From assembly GCA_948739805.1 (NCBI GenBank), contig CAPYID010000002.1:1-8952 (forward strand): a stretch of 8,952 nucleotides of DNA, written 5' to 3'. The DNA is from an uncultured Clostridia bacterium (lineage in GTDB: Bacteria > Bacillota > Clostridia > TANB77 > CAG-508). Numbering within the stretch: position 1 is the stretch's first letter; each line of letters starts with the position of its first letter. The translations under genes and the position numbers were made by a program. The notes below the pieces were generated by a model. That model searched no databases. It was not told the DNA's origin and worked only from the letters and a program-made list of their open reading frames with translations. Positions 1 through 5,884 of the stretch are shown here, in pieces.

Positions 1-48
1 ATTTAAGGGAGCTGTCACGCAGTGACTGAGGGTTCTTATACAACCCCC
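1..48. repeat. Palindromic intergenic repeat, cut by the window edge
   Basis: Two inverted repeats stand next to each other: GTCAC (14-18) and GTGAC (22-26) around GCA, then GGGTT (30-34) and AACCC (42-46). The motif GAGCTGTCAC...GTGACTGAGGG resembles intergenic repeats I recall from gut Clostridia; that is recollection and was not searched. It lies upstream of the operon promoter and could be the tail of an upstream terminator or a dispersed repeat. The rest of the stretch up to 110 is A+T-rich and non-coding, with one further inverted pair, AATATTTG (62-69) and CAAATATT (81-88). Confidence 0.5.
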
Positions 49-110
49 AATTTATATATAAAATATTTGTAAATTATAACCAAATATTACAAAAAAATGT
101 AAAAAAGTGC

Positions 111-140
111 TTGACATAGGGGATATAGGCATTGTATAAT
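111..140 (+). promoter_or_regulatory. Sigma-A type promoter of the S10 operon
   Basis: A perfect -35 box TTGACA (111-116) and a perfect -10 box TATAAT (135-140) are separated by 18 bases, and a TG stands one base before the -10 box. Transcription should start near 147. The flanking DNA at 60-110 is A-rich, as in an UP element. This is the best promoter match seen in the window and lies at the expected place, ahead of rpsJ. It implies that the S10 cluster starts its own transcript here, whatever lies further upstream. Confidence 0.85.
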
Positions 141-146
141 ATAGAA

Positions 147-454
147 GTTATAAATTCGCGATGAAACAGAATGTAGCTACAAATGATTATAAATATATAC
201 ATAATATCATTTGGAGGGAACTTCTGTGGAGCATGTCGTGGCTTAGACCAAGGCGAGAGCGCTTATCCCAAGACGCTTGGGATTAAAAAATAGTGTAATA
301 AGAAACACCAGGAAGCGTTTTAAAACTTGCCGTAATAATTCAGCAGATATTACTGATATAAACAGCACAAAGAAAATAAAATAAATTAAAAGCAATCAGT
401 AAGCAATCTGCATGGTCAAAAAATATAAAATATTTAAAGGAGGTAAAAATTACT
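147..454 (+). promoter_or_regulatory. Long structured 5' leader of the S10 operon mRNA
   Basis: About 308 nt separate the predicted start of transcription from the rpsJ ATG, and no credible ORF fills them. Visible helices are AGAAGTT (143-149, so only partly in the RNA) with AACTTCT (219-225); AAATGAT (181-187) with ATCATTT (206-212); an 8-bp hairpin ATCCCAAG/CTTGGGAT (265-272, 276-283); and a two-part helix GCAGAT + TACTGAT (343-348, 351-357) with ATCAGTA + ATCTGC (395-401, 406-411). The last ends about 25 nt before the Shine-Dalgarno site. No run of T follows the strong hairpin, so it is not a normal intrinsic terminator. In E. coli the S10 leader is the target of autogenous control by L4; this leader does not look like that one to me. 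A regulatory role is inferred from length and structure only. Confidence 0.55.
265..283 (+). promoter_or_regulatory. Strong leader hairpin with a competing partner
   Basis: ATCCCAAG (265-272) and CTTGGGAT (276-283) form a perfect 8-bp stem closed by ACG. The same right arm, CGCTTGG (274-280), can instead pair with CCAAGGCG (248-255), with one bulged G. The two pairings exclude each other, as in attenuators and riboswitch-like leaders. Downstream is TTAAAAAATAG, not a T tract, so if this is a switch it would act on translation or pausing rather than by simple termination. Confidence 0.4.
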
Positions 455-784
455 ATGGCAGTTACAAACAAAATTACAAGTAGTGAAAAAATTAGAATAA
501 GATTAAAAGCTTATGATCATGATGTTCTAGATCAGTCTGCTGAAAAGATAGTAGATACTGCTAGAAGAACAGGAGCAAAAGTTTCAGGTCCTATTCCACT
601 ACCAACAAAAAAAGAAGTGGTAACAGTTTTACGTTGTCCTCATAAATACAAAGACTCAAGAGAACAATTTGAAATGAGAACACATAAAAGAGTTATAGAC
701 ATTTCATATCCAACACAAAAAACAATAGACAACTTAATGAAACTAGAACTACCAGCAGGCGTGGATATAGAAATGAAATTGTAA
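455..784 (+). CDS. rpsJ: 30S ribosomal protein S10
   Basis: S10 sits in the head of the small subunit and, with NusB, also serves in transcription antitermination. The S10 signature is clear: KIRIRLKAYDHDVLDQSAEKIV near the N-terminus, GPIPLPTKKEVVTVLRCPHKYKDSREQFEMRTHKR in the middle (the flexible loop inserted into the 30S head), and the family ending LPAGVDIEMKL. At 109 residues it is slightly longer than the usual 102-103, because of a short N-terminal extension (MAVTNKITSSE). The start is fixed by AAAGGAGG at 436-443, 11 bases before ATG. It is the first gene of the cluster. Its last four sense codons and stop form the left arm of a 13-bp hairpin and the first unit of a tandem repeat that continues into the gap. 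Confidence 0.97.
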   Translation: MAVTNKITSSEKIRIRLKAYDHDVLDQSAEKIVDTARRTGAKVSGPIPLPTKKEVVTVLRCPHKYKDSREQFEMRTHKRVIDISYPTQKTIDNLMKLELPAGVDIEMKL

Positions 785-799
785 AAACAATTTCATTTC
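770..799 (+). promoter_or_regulatory. Hairpin spanning the rpsJ stop codon
   Basis: GAAATGAAATTGT (770-782) and ACAATTTCATTTC (787-799) make a perfect 13-bp stem with an AAAA loop. The left arm encodes Glu-Met-Lys-Leu and the first base of the TAA stop, so the end of S10 is built into the stem. No clean T run follows directly, and only three G-C pairs are present, so I do not call it a terminator. It could protect the 3' end of an rpsJ segment or mark a cleavage site. A shorter 11-bp version recurs at 840-865. Confidence 0.6.
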
Positions 800-920
800 A
801 TCGTGGAAAATTTTTAAAAAAATTTTGCTCGAACTCAATAATGAAATTGTAAAAACAATTTCATTTCATCGTGGAAAATTTTTAAAAAAAAATTTTGCTC
901 GAACTCAATAATGAAATTGT
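773..920. repeat. Tandem repeat (about 2.1 copies) grown out of the rpsJ 3' end
   Basis: Unit 1 is 773-840 (68 bp), unit 2 is 841-910 (70 bp), and a third copy starts at 911 and stops after 10 bases. The two full units are identical except for two extra A residues in the A tract of unit 2 (7 versus 9). Each holds two palindromes: ATGAAATTGT/ACAATTTCAT, then AAAATTTTT/AAAAATTTT, and ends TTTTGCTCGAACTCAATA. Unit 1 starts inside rpsJ and carries its stop. Because that coding part matches the family's normal ending (DIEMKL), the gene is the likely donor of the repeat rather than a victim of insertion. The near identity of the units suggests a recent duplication or active homogenisation. Confidence 0.9.
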
Positions 921-1049
921 AGTTCTAGAGATTAGAGCTTAGAGACTAGAACCTAGAAAAAATAACAAGGCTCAAAGCCATGCTGTGGTGTAGAAAGAGA
1001 TGCTAGTTATTCAAATATACTAACATCTAATGTCTAACTTCTAGCTACA
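921..1049. repeat. Imperfect palindromic element in the rpsJ-rplC gap (TTAGA family)
   Basis: Left arm: GTTCTAG (922-928) pairs locally with CTAGAAC (946-952), and the TTAGA-rich stretch 925-948 is also a partial reverse complement of 1016-1044. Inner pairs are AATAAC (961-966) with GTTATT (1006-1011), and GGCT (969-972) with AGCC (976-979) around CAA. The whole therefore folds back on itself at several levels. The stretch 930-951 matches sequence after rpsQ and rplE, and CTAACATCTAA (1020-1030) recurs exactly after rplE (7910-7920). It ends just before the rplC ribosome binding site (AAGGAGG, 1060-1066). No ORF is seen. Confidence 0.6.
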
Positions 1050-1076
1050 GCCAATAGTTAAGGAGGAAAATAAAAA

Positions 1077-1712
1077 ATGGAAAAAGCAATTATAGGTAAA
1101 AAAATAGGAATGACACAAATATTTGATGAAAAAGGATTAGTTATTCCAGTCACAGTAATTGAAGCTGGTCCATGTATAGTAGCACAAGTTAAAACAACAG
1201 AAACGGATGGATACAATGCTATACAATTAGGTTATGGAGATGTAAAAGAAAGCAGAATAAATAGACCAGAAAAAGGACATTTCACAAAAGCAAAATTAGT
1301 ACTAAAAAAACATTTAAGAGAATTCAGAGTTTCTGAAATAGCAGATGTTACAGTAGGAAATGAAGTAAAAGCAGATGTTTTTGAAGTTGGAGATAAAATA
1401 GATGTTCAAGGAACTACAAAAGGAAAAGGATTCCAAGGTGTTATCAAACGTCATGGACAATCTAGGGGACCTATGGGACATGGTTCTATGTATCATAGAA
1501 GACCAGGTTCAATGGGCTCAACATCAACACCAGGTAGAGTATTTAAAGGAAAAAAACTTCCAGGACACACAGGGGTTCAAACAGTAACAATACAAAATTT
1601 AGATGTTGTAAAAGTAGACCTTGATAAAAATGTAATTTTAGTAAAAGGTAGTGTACCAGGAGCTAAAGGTGCAATATTAAAAATAAGAAAAACAGTAAAA
1701 AGTGGTAAATAA
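1077..1712 (+). CDS. rplC: 50S ribosomal protein L3
   Basis: L3 binds 23S rRNA early in assembly, and its long loop reaches the peptidyl transferase centre. The protein is 211 residues, the normal length. It opens with KAIIGKKIGMTQIFDEKG and has the hallmark central block GTTKGKGFQGVIKRHGQSRG, then GPMGHGSMYHRRPGSMG and the tip FKGKKLPGHTG. ATG is preceded by AAGGAGG (1060-1066) with 10 bases between. It follows rpsJ after a repeat-filled gap of 292 nt, where most genomes have a much shorter gap. rplD follows 20 nt later, with its ribosome binding site in that short gap, so these two are surely co-transcribed. Confidence 0.97.
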   Translation: MEKAIIGKKIGMTQIFDEKGLVIPVTVIEAGPCIVAQVKTTETDGYNAIQLGYGDVKESRINRPEKGHFTKAKLVLKKHLREFRVSEIADVTVGNEVKADVFEVGDKIDVQGTTKGKGFQGVIKRHGQSRGPMGHGSMYHRRPGSMGSTSTPGRVFKGKKLPGHTGVQTVTIQNLDVVKVDLDKNVILVKGSVPGAKGAILKIRKTVKSGK

Positions 1713-1732
1713 GAGAAAGGAGGAAGTAGAAA

Positions 1733-2356
1733 ATGCCTAAAATAGATGTGTATGATATTAAAGGTGAAAAAGTAAGTGAAATTGAATTAAATGAAGAAAT
1801 ATTTGGAATGAAGCCAAATGAAGAATTAGTTCATGCAGCAGTTGTTAATTTCTTAGCTAATCAAAGACAAGGAACACAAAGCACAAAAACTAGAGCAGAA
1901 GTTAGAGGCGGTGGTAGAAAACCTTGGAGACAAAAAGGAACTGGTAGAGCAAGACAAGGAAGTATACGTGCACCACAATGGATAAAAGGTGGTATAGCAT
2001 TAGGACCAAAACCACGTTCATATAGTTATGCAATTAATAAAAAAGAAAGAAGAATTGCTATAAAATCTGTATTAAGTTCAAAAGTATTAGAAAATCAGTT
2101 AACAGTTGTTGACAAAATAGCTTTTGATGAAATAAAAACGAAAAACATGGTAACAGCATTAAATAATTTAAAAGTTGAAGGAAAAACATTAATAATGTTG
2201 CCTGAAAAAAATGAAAATGTTCAAAAATCAGCAAGAAATATAGAAGGAGTAAAAACAACATTAGTAAACACAATAAATGTTTATGACTTATTAAAATATA
2301 ATAAATTAGTTGTTACTCTTGATGCTGTTAAGAAAATAGAGGAGGTGTACGCATAG
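1733..2356 (+). CDS. rplD: 50S ribosomal protein L4
   Basis: L4 is a primary 23S rRNA binder whose extended loop lines the narrow part of the exit tunnel opposite L22. In E. coli it also represses its own operon; I see no proof of that here. Length is 207 residues, as usual. The tunnel loop is present: TRAEVRGGGRKPWRQKGTGRARQGSIRAPQW, followed by GPKPRSYSYAINKKERRIAIKS. The start has AAAGGAGG at 1717-1724. Its stop (TAG 2354-2356) touches the ATG of rplW, and GGAGGTG (2341-2347) inside the rplD end is the rplW ribosome binding site, so the two are translationally coupled. Confidence 0.97.
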   Translation: MPKIDVYDIKGEKVSEIELNEEIFGMKPNEELVHAAVVNFLANQRQGTQSTKTRAEVRGGGRKPWRQKGTGRARQGSIRAPQWIKGGIALGPKPRSYSYAINKKERRIAIKSVLSSKVLENQLTVVDKIAFDEIKTKNMVTALNNLKVEGKTLIMLPEKNENVQKSARNIEGVKTTLVNTINVYDLLKYNKLVVTLDAVKKIEEVYA

Positions 2357-2701
2357 ATGTTAGCAGAAGAAATAATAATAAGACCAATAGTAACTGAAAA
2401 ATCTAGTGATGGATTACAAGATGGTAAGTATACCTTTGAAGTTAATAAAAAAGCAACTAAAATAGATATTGCAAAGGCAATAGAGAAAATTTTTGAAGTA
2501 AAAGTATTAAAAGTAAATACTATAACAGTTAGAGGAAAAAAGAAAAAAGTTGGTGTTCATGTTGGAAAGACACCTGACTGGAAAAAGGCAATTGTTACAA
2601 TTGATACAAATCCAGAACAAAAAACATACCTTACAAAAGGTGGAAAAGAAGTTAAAGGTAAAAAGTATAAAGATTCAATTGCTGAATTTATGGGAGCGTA
2701 A
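2357..2701 (+). CDS. rplW: 50S ribosomal protein L23
   Basis: L23 sits at the mouth of the exit tunnel and is the docking point for trigger factor and SRP. It is 114 residues, somewhat longer than the common 95-100. The core is typical: IIIRPIVTEKSSDGL, YTFEVNKKATKIDIAKAIEKIFEVKVLKVNTI, then VRGKKKKVGVHVGKTPDWKKAIVTI. The extra length is a Lys-rich tail, TYLTKGGKEVKGKKYKDSIAEFMGA, after the last core strand. It starts on the base after the rplD stop and uses a ribosome binding site within rplD. After its stop comes the widest gap of the cluster (303 nt) before rplB. Confidence 0.96.
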   Translation: MLAEEIIIRPIVTEKSSDGLQDGKYTFEVNKKATKIDIAKAIEKIFEVKVLKVNTITVRGKKKKVGVHVGKTPDWKKAIVTIDTNPEQKTYLTKGGKEVKGKKYKDSIAEFMGA

Positions 2702-3004
2702 TTCAAAACTTGCTTCTTTTTCGAATTATAGAGATAGATAACTAATAAAAGATAAAAGAAAAATATCTGGAAATTACCAGGATAATAAAGAATATCTGCC
2801 ATGCGGAGCAGGAAAAAATCCGTAAATATTAAATATAGAGTAACAAGCCATCTTTTGATTGACAGAAAGAGCAATCAAAAGCAAGCAGTACTAGGAAAGC
2901 AAGCAAATATTTGTGAGACAATACTAGTGTATGTCGAGAAAATATTTGCGAAGCTTGACAACGTAATGCGAAGGTTTTCATTGCTCTAAGGAAGGAAAAA
3001 GAAA
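2702..3004. repeat. 303-nt rplW-rplB gap filled with hairpins
   Basis: No convincing gene is present. Main helices: CTTTTGATTG (2852-2861) with CAATCAAAAG (2872-2881), a perfect 10 bp; and GCAAATATTT (2903-2912) with AAATATTTGC (2940-2949), also 10 bp, lengthened by AAGC (2897-2900) with GCTT (2953-2956). Inside the second lies GACAATAC/GTATGTC (2917-2934 region). Smaller hairpins occur around 2764-2782 and 2796-2811. The 11-mer ATTTGCGAAGC (2944-2954) occurs again in the gaps after rpsZ and rpsH, so this looks like a diverged relative of those elements. Two TTGACA hexamers (2859-2864, 2955-2960) lack a -10 box at the right distance. The last bases carry the weak ribosome binding site of rplB. 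Confidence 0.55.
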
Positions 3005-3835
3005 ATGAAACATTTCAGAGCCTACACTCCATCAAGAAGAAATATGGTACTTTCTGATTATGAAGAAATAACCAAAAAAACACCTGAAAAATCATTACTA
3101 GCAAAAAAGAAAGAAAAAGCAGGAAGAAACTCATATGGTAGAATAACAGTAAGACACCAAGGTGGAGGAAACAGACAAAAATATAGAATAATAGATTTTA
3201 AACGTAACAAACATGATGACATGGTTGCAACAGTTGTTGGTATAGAATATGATCCAAACAGAAGTGCAAACATAGCATTATTAGAATATGAAAATGGAGA
3301 TAAAACTTATATTTTAGCACCACAAGGATTAACAGATGGAGCTAAAGTAGTAGCTGGAAAAAAAGCAGATATAAAACCAGGAAATTGTATGCAAATTGAA
3401 AGCATACCAGTAGGTACATTAATTCATAATATAGAATTAAATCCAGGTCAAGGAGGAAAGCTAGTAAGAAGTGCAGGTCAATCTGCTCAATTAATGGCTA
3501 AAGAAGGAAAATACGCACATGTAAGATTACCTTCTGGAGAAATGAGATTAATATTAGTTAATTGTAGAGCAACAATTGGAACAATTGGAAACTCAGACCA
3601 TGAAAACGTAAAACTAGGAAAAGCTGGAAAAACAAGACATTTAGGAATTCGTCCAACAGTTCGTGGATCAGTTATGAACCCAGTAGATCACCCTCATGGT
3701 GGTGGTGAAGGTAGAGCACCAGTAGGACGCTCAGGACCTATGACTCCTTGGGGAAAACCAGCAAATGGATATAAGACAAGAAAGAAACATAACAGAACAG
3801 ATAGACTAATTGTTAAGAGAAGGGGTGGAAAATAA
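3005..3835 (+). CDS. rplB: 50S ribosomal protein L2
   Basis: L2 is one of the most conserved ribosomal proteins. It is needed for subunit joining and lies close to the peptidyl transferase centre. At 276 residues it has the standard length. The conserved motif VDHPHGGGEGR is at residues 227-237 with His229 in place, and GQGGKLVRSAGQSAQLMAKEG and RPTVRGSVMNP are also present. The N-terminus, MKHFRAYTPSRRNMVLSDYEE, is a shortened form of the common MAIKKYKPTSPGRR start. The ribosome binding site is TAAGGAAGGA (about 2987-2996), a weaker match than at most neighbours, after a 303-nt structured gap. The stop overlaps the rpsS ATG by one base (TAATG), so rpsS is coupled to it. Confidence 0.97.
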   Translation: MKHFRAYTPSRRNMVLSDYEEITKKTPEKSLLAKKKEKAGRNSYGRITVRHQGGGNRQKYRIIDFKRNKHDDMVATVVGIEYDPNRSANIALLEYENGDKTYILAPQGLTDGAKVVAGKKADIKPGNCMQIESIPVGTLIHNIELNPGQGGKLVRSAGQSAQLMAKEGKYAHVRLPSGEMRLILVNCRATIGTIGNSDHENVKLGKAGKTRHLGIRPTVRGSVMNPVDHPHGGGEGRAPVGRSGPMTPWGKPANGYKTRKKHNRTDRLIVKRRGGK

Positions 3836-4116
3836 TGTCAAAATCAAGTAAGAAAACACCATATGTAGAGGCAAAACTATTAAAAAGAATTGAAGCTATG
3901 AATGAATCAGGAAAAAAAGAAGTGCTAAAGACCTGGTCAAGAGCATCTACAATCTATCCACAAATGATTGGTCATACAATAGCAGTTCACGATGGAAGAA
4001 AACATGTACCAGTATACATTTCAGAAGAAATGATAGGGCATAAATTAGGAGAATTTGCTCCAACAAGAACATTTAAAGGTCATGCTGGAGAAAAAGCAAC
4101 AACAGTAAAGAAATAG
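3835..4116 (+). CDS. rpsS: 30S ribosomal protein S19
   Basis: S19 lies in the head of the 30S subunit beside S13, near the A-site tRNA and the contacts between subunits. It has 93 residues, the normal size. The central signature is complete: TWSRASTIYPQMIGHTIAVHDGRKHVPVYI, then EMIGHKLGEFAPTRTFKGH. The N-terminus (MSKSSKKTPYVEAKLLKRIE) is typical. Its ATG shares one base with the rplB stop, and AGGGGTGG just upstream, inside rplB, serves as ribosome binding site. rplV follows after 18 nt. Confidence 0.97.
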   Translation: MSKSSKKTPYVEAKLLKRIEAMNESGKKEVLKTWSRASTIYPQMIGHTIAVHDGRKHVPVYISEEMIGHKLGEFAPTRTFKGHAGEKATTVKK

Positions 4117-4134
4117 AAGGAGGTAATAAGTAAG

Positions 4135-4485
4135 ATGGAAGAAAACACAGTATTAGAAGCTAGAGCAACTTTAGGAGATGCTAGAATCTCTCCTAGAAAA
4201 GTAAAAATTGTAGCAGATTTAATTAGAGGAAAAGAAGTAAATGAGGCTTTAGCTATTGTAAAATTTACACCAAAAGCAGCATCACCAATAATTGAAAAGT
4301 TACTAAAATCAGCTATTGCGAATGCTGAGAACAATCATAATATGAATGGTCAAAACTTATATATTGCTGAAATCTATGCAAATCAAGGTCCAACAATGAA
4401 AAGAATAAGAGCAGCAGCAAAAGGTTCAGCTGTAAGAATAAGAAAGAGAACAAGTCATATAACTATAGTTTTAAGAGAAATATAA
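4135..4485 (+). CDS. rplV: 50S ribosomal protein L22
   Basis: L22 spans the large subunit; its beta hairpin and L4 form the constriction of the exit tunnel, where macrolide resistance changes occur. The protein is 116 residues. It shows ARATLGDARISPRKVKIVADLIRG, the helix around KLLKSAIANAENN, and the tunnel hairpin RIRAAAKGSAVRIRKRTSHITIVLREI. In the hairpin the Pro-Arg pair common in the family (RPRA) is Ala-Ala here; similar RPAAKGSA forms are what I recall from Clostridia, so this is probably lineage variation and not a resistance mutation. AAGGAGG at 4117-4123 precedes the ATG. The gap to rpsC is 109 nt. Confidence 0.96.
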   Translation: MEENTVLEARATLGDARISPRKVKIVADLIRGKEVNEALAIVKFTPKAASPIIEKLLKSAIANAENNHNMNGQNLYIAEIYANQGPTMKRIRAAAKGSAVRIRKRTSHITIVLREI

Positions 4486-4594
4486 GAGAGACCTCTTTAT
4501 AATTAAGCAAATTGAAAGCTAATTATTTAGAAATATCTTGATACAATTGCAAAAGCAATAGTATATAAAAATGGGAAAAGGAGGAGTCTTAAAA
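4486..4594. other. rplV-rpsC gap with small hairpins and a weak promoter-like site
   Basis: This 109-nt gap holds ATTGC/GCAAT around AAAA (about 4546-4559), a short AGAG/CTCT hairpin at its start, and a bulged AATTAAGC/GCTAATT pair. TTGATA (4538-4543) and TATATA (4562-4567) are 18 bases apart, but transcription would then begin almost on the rpsC ribosome binding site, and such matches are common in A+T-rich DNA. The end carries AAAAGGAGG (4576-4584), the ribosome binding site of rpsC. Confidence 0.35.
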
Positions 4595-5257
4595 ATGGGA
4601 CAAAAAATGCATCCACATGGATTAAGAGTAGGTGTAATTAAAGATTGGGACTCAAAATGGTATGCTGATTCTAAAAACTTTAGTGACTACTTAGTAGAAG
4701 ATAAAAAGATCCGTGAATATGTAAAGAAAAAATTATATATTAGTGGTATTTCTAGAATAGAGATTGAAAGAAATGCTAAACTAGTTAAAGTTAATGTATA
4801 TACTGCAAAACCAGGTCTAGTAATAGGTAAAGGTGGAGCACTTGTAGAAGGTTTAAAAGCTGATTTACAAAAAATAATTAAAAAAGATATAAACTTAAAT
4901 ATTGTTGAGGTAAAGGAAATTGATACAAACGCACAATTAGTTGCAGAAAATATCGCATCTCAACTTGAAAGAAGAATTTCATTTAGAAAAGCAATGAAAC
5001 AAGTAATGCAAAAAGCCATGAAAGCAGGAGCATTAGGAATTAAAACTTCAGTTTCTGGAAGATTGGCAGGAGCTGATATGGCAAGAACAGAATTCTATAA
5101 AGAGGGAACTATTCCTCTACAAACTTTAAGAGCAGATATAGATTATGGATTTGCTGAAGCAAATACAACTTATGGAATAATTGGTGTAAAAGTTTGGATT
5201 TATAAGGGTGAAGTTCTTCCTGAAAAAAAAGTTAAAACAGAAGGGGGAGAACAATAA
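4595..5257 (+). CDS. rpsC: 30S ribosomal protein S3
   Basis: S3 forms part of the mRNA entry channel and of the helicase activity of the 30S head. I start it at 4595 and not at the in-frame ATG at 4571: the family begins MGQKMHPHGLRVG, and AAAAGGAGG (4576-4584) lies 10 bases before 4595 but inside the longer reading. The product is then 220 residues. The KH domain motif GLVIGKGGALVEGL is at about residues 74-87, and the C-terminal domain shows GRLAGADMARTEFYKEGTIPLQTLRADIDYGFAEA and IIGVKVWIYKGEVLP. Its stop overlaps the rplP start by one base (TAATG). Confidence 0.97.
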   Translation: MGQKMHPHGLRVGVIKDWDSKWYADSKNFSDYLVEDKKIREYVKKKLYISGISRIEIERNAKLVKVNVYTAKPGLVIGKGGALVEGLKADLQKIIKKDINLNIVEVKEIDTNAQLVAENIASQLERRISFRKAMKQVMQKAMKAGALGIKTSVSGRLAGADMARTEFYKEGTIPLQTLRADIDYGFAEANTTYGIIGVKVWIYKGEVLPEKKVKTEGGEQ

Positions 5258-5700
5258 TGCCATTAATGCCAACAAGAACAAAATTTAGAAAAGTACAAAA
5301 AGGTAGAATAAGAGGTAAAGCAGCTAGAGGAAATACAGTATCTGATGGAGAATATGGACTTCAAGCATTAGAGATTGGAAGAATAAAGTCTAATCAAATA
5401 GAAGCAGCCCGTATTGCAATGACACGTTACATTAAAAGAGGAGGTCAAGTTTGGATAAAAATATTTCCAGATAAACCAATTACATCTAAACCTTTAGGTA
5501 CTCGTATGGGTAAAGGAAAAGGAGCACCAGAATATTGGGTAGCACCAGTAAAACCAGGAAGAGTAATGTTCGAAATTGCAGGTGTATCAGAATCAGATGC
5601 TAGAGAAGCTATGAGATTAGCAGCAAACAAACTACCAATAAAAACAAAATTTGTTGTAAGAGAAAATAAAGTAGGTGGTGATAATGATGAAGATAAATAA
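5257..5700 (+). CDS. rplP: 50S ribosomal protein L16
   Basis: L16 joins late in 50S assembly, near the A site and the central protuberance. Length is 147 residues. Signatures are MPTRTKFRKVQKGRIRGKA, GLQALEIGRIKSNQIEAARIAMTRYIKRGGQVWI, and KPLGTRMGKGKGAPEYWVAPVKPG. The Arg of the TRMGKGKG segment corresponds to the one hydroxylated in E. coli L16 (established for that family). The start at 5257 gives MPLMPTRT, like the common MLMPKRT; the second ATG at 5266 is possible but less likely, because GGGGGAG (about 5243-5249) suits 5257. The acidic tail GGDNDEDK is encoded where rpmC begins, an overlap of 14 nt. Confidence 0.96.
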   Translation: MPLMPTRTKFRKVQKGRIRGKAARGNTVSDGEYGLQALEIGRIKSNQIEAARIAMTRYIKRGGQVWIKIFPDKPITSKPLGTRMGKGKGAPEYWVAPVKPGRVMFEIAGVSESDAREAMRLAANKLPIKTKFVVRENKVGGDNDEDK

Positions 5701-5884
5701 AATAAATGAAATGTCTTCACCAGAACTTGAAAAAGAATTAGGTGAATTAAAAGCAGAATTATTCAAACTAAGATTTAGCCTAGCAACAAATGGATTAGAT
5801 AATCCACTAAAAATAAAAGAGGTAAAAAAGGATATTGCTAGAGTTAATACAGTTTTAAGACAAAGAGAACTTTCAAACAAATAA
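5687..5884 (+). CDS. rpmC: 50S ribosomal protein L29
   Basis: L29 is a small helical hairpin protein next to L23 at the tunnel exit. From ATG 5687 it has 65 residues, starting MKINKINEMSSPELEKEL, which fits the family start (MKANKIREL type). A longer reading from GTG 5675 or ATG 5684 exists in the same frame, but AGGTGG (5673-5678) is best spaced for 5687. The second half has the family motif LFKLRFSLATNGLDNPLKIKEVKKDIARVNTVLRQRE. It overlaps the end of rplP by 14 nt in another frame, so the two are coupled. The stop is followed by a 142-nt gap. Confidence 0.94.
   Translation: MKINKINEMSSPELEKELGELKAELFKLRFSLATNGLDNPLKIKEVKKDIARVNTVLRQRELSNK

Noticed and set aside
265..290. Intrinsic terminator in the rpsJ leader
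   Set aside because: The stem is strong, but TTAAAAAATAG follows instead of a T run.
147..454. T-box or other known riboswitch in the leader
   Set aside because: I do not see the T-box core (AGGGTGG-type sequence) or another riboswitch core that I could recognise.
2859..2983. Two perfect TTGACA hexamers (2859-2864, 2955-2960) as internal promoters before rplB
   Set aside because: No -10-like hexamer lies 16-18 bases downstream of either; the first is part of a hairpin stem and loop.
2801..2989. 62-codon + strand ORF in the rplW-rplB gap, and a 105-codon minus ORF over 2557-2874
   Set aside because: Neither has a ribosome binding site or a recognisable family. Both are composed of hairpin arms or overlap rplW in antisense, and the predicted proteins look like translated A+T-rich repeats.
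4538..4567. TTGATA and TATATA 18 bases apart as a promoter for rpsC
   Set aside because: The match is moderate, such pairs are frequent in A+T-rich DNA, and the start would fall almost on the ribosome binding site.
4571..4594. Upstream in-frame start for rpsC (likewise 6006 for rpsQ, 6455 for rplN and 5675 for rpmC)
   Set aside because: The longer readings contain or touch the Shine-Dalgarno site, and the shorter proteins start exactly where the families do.
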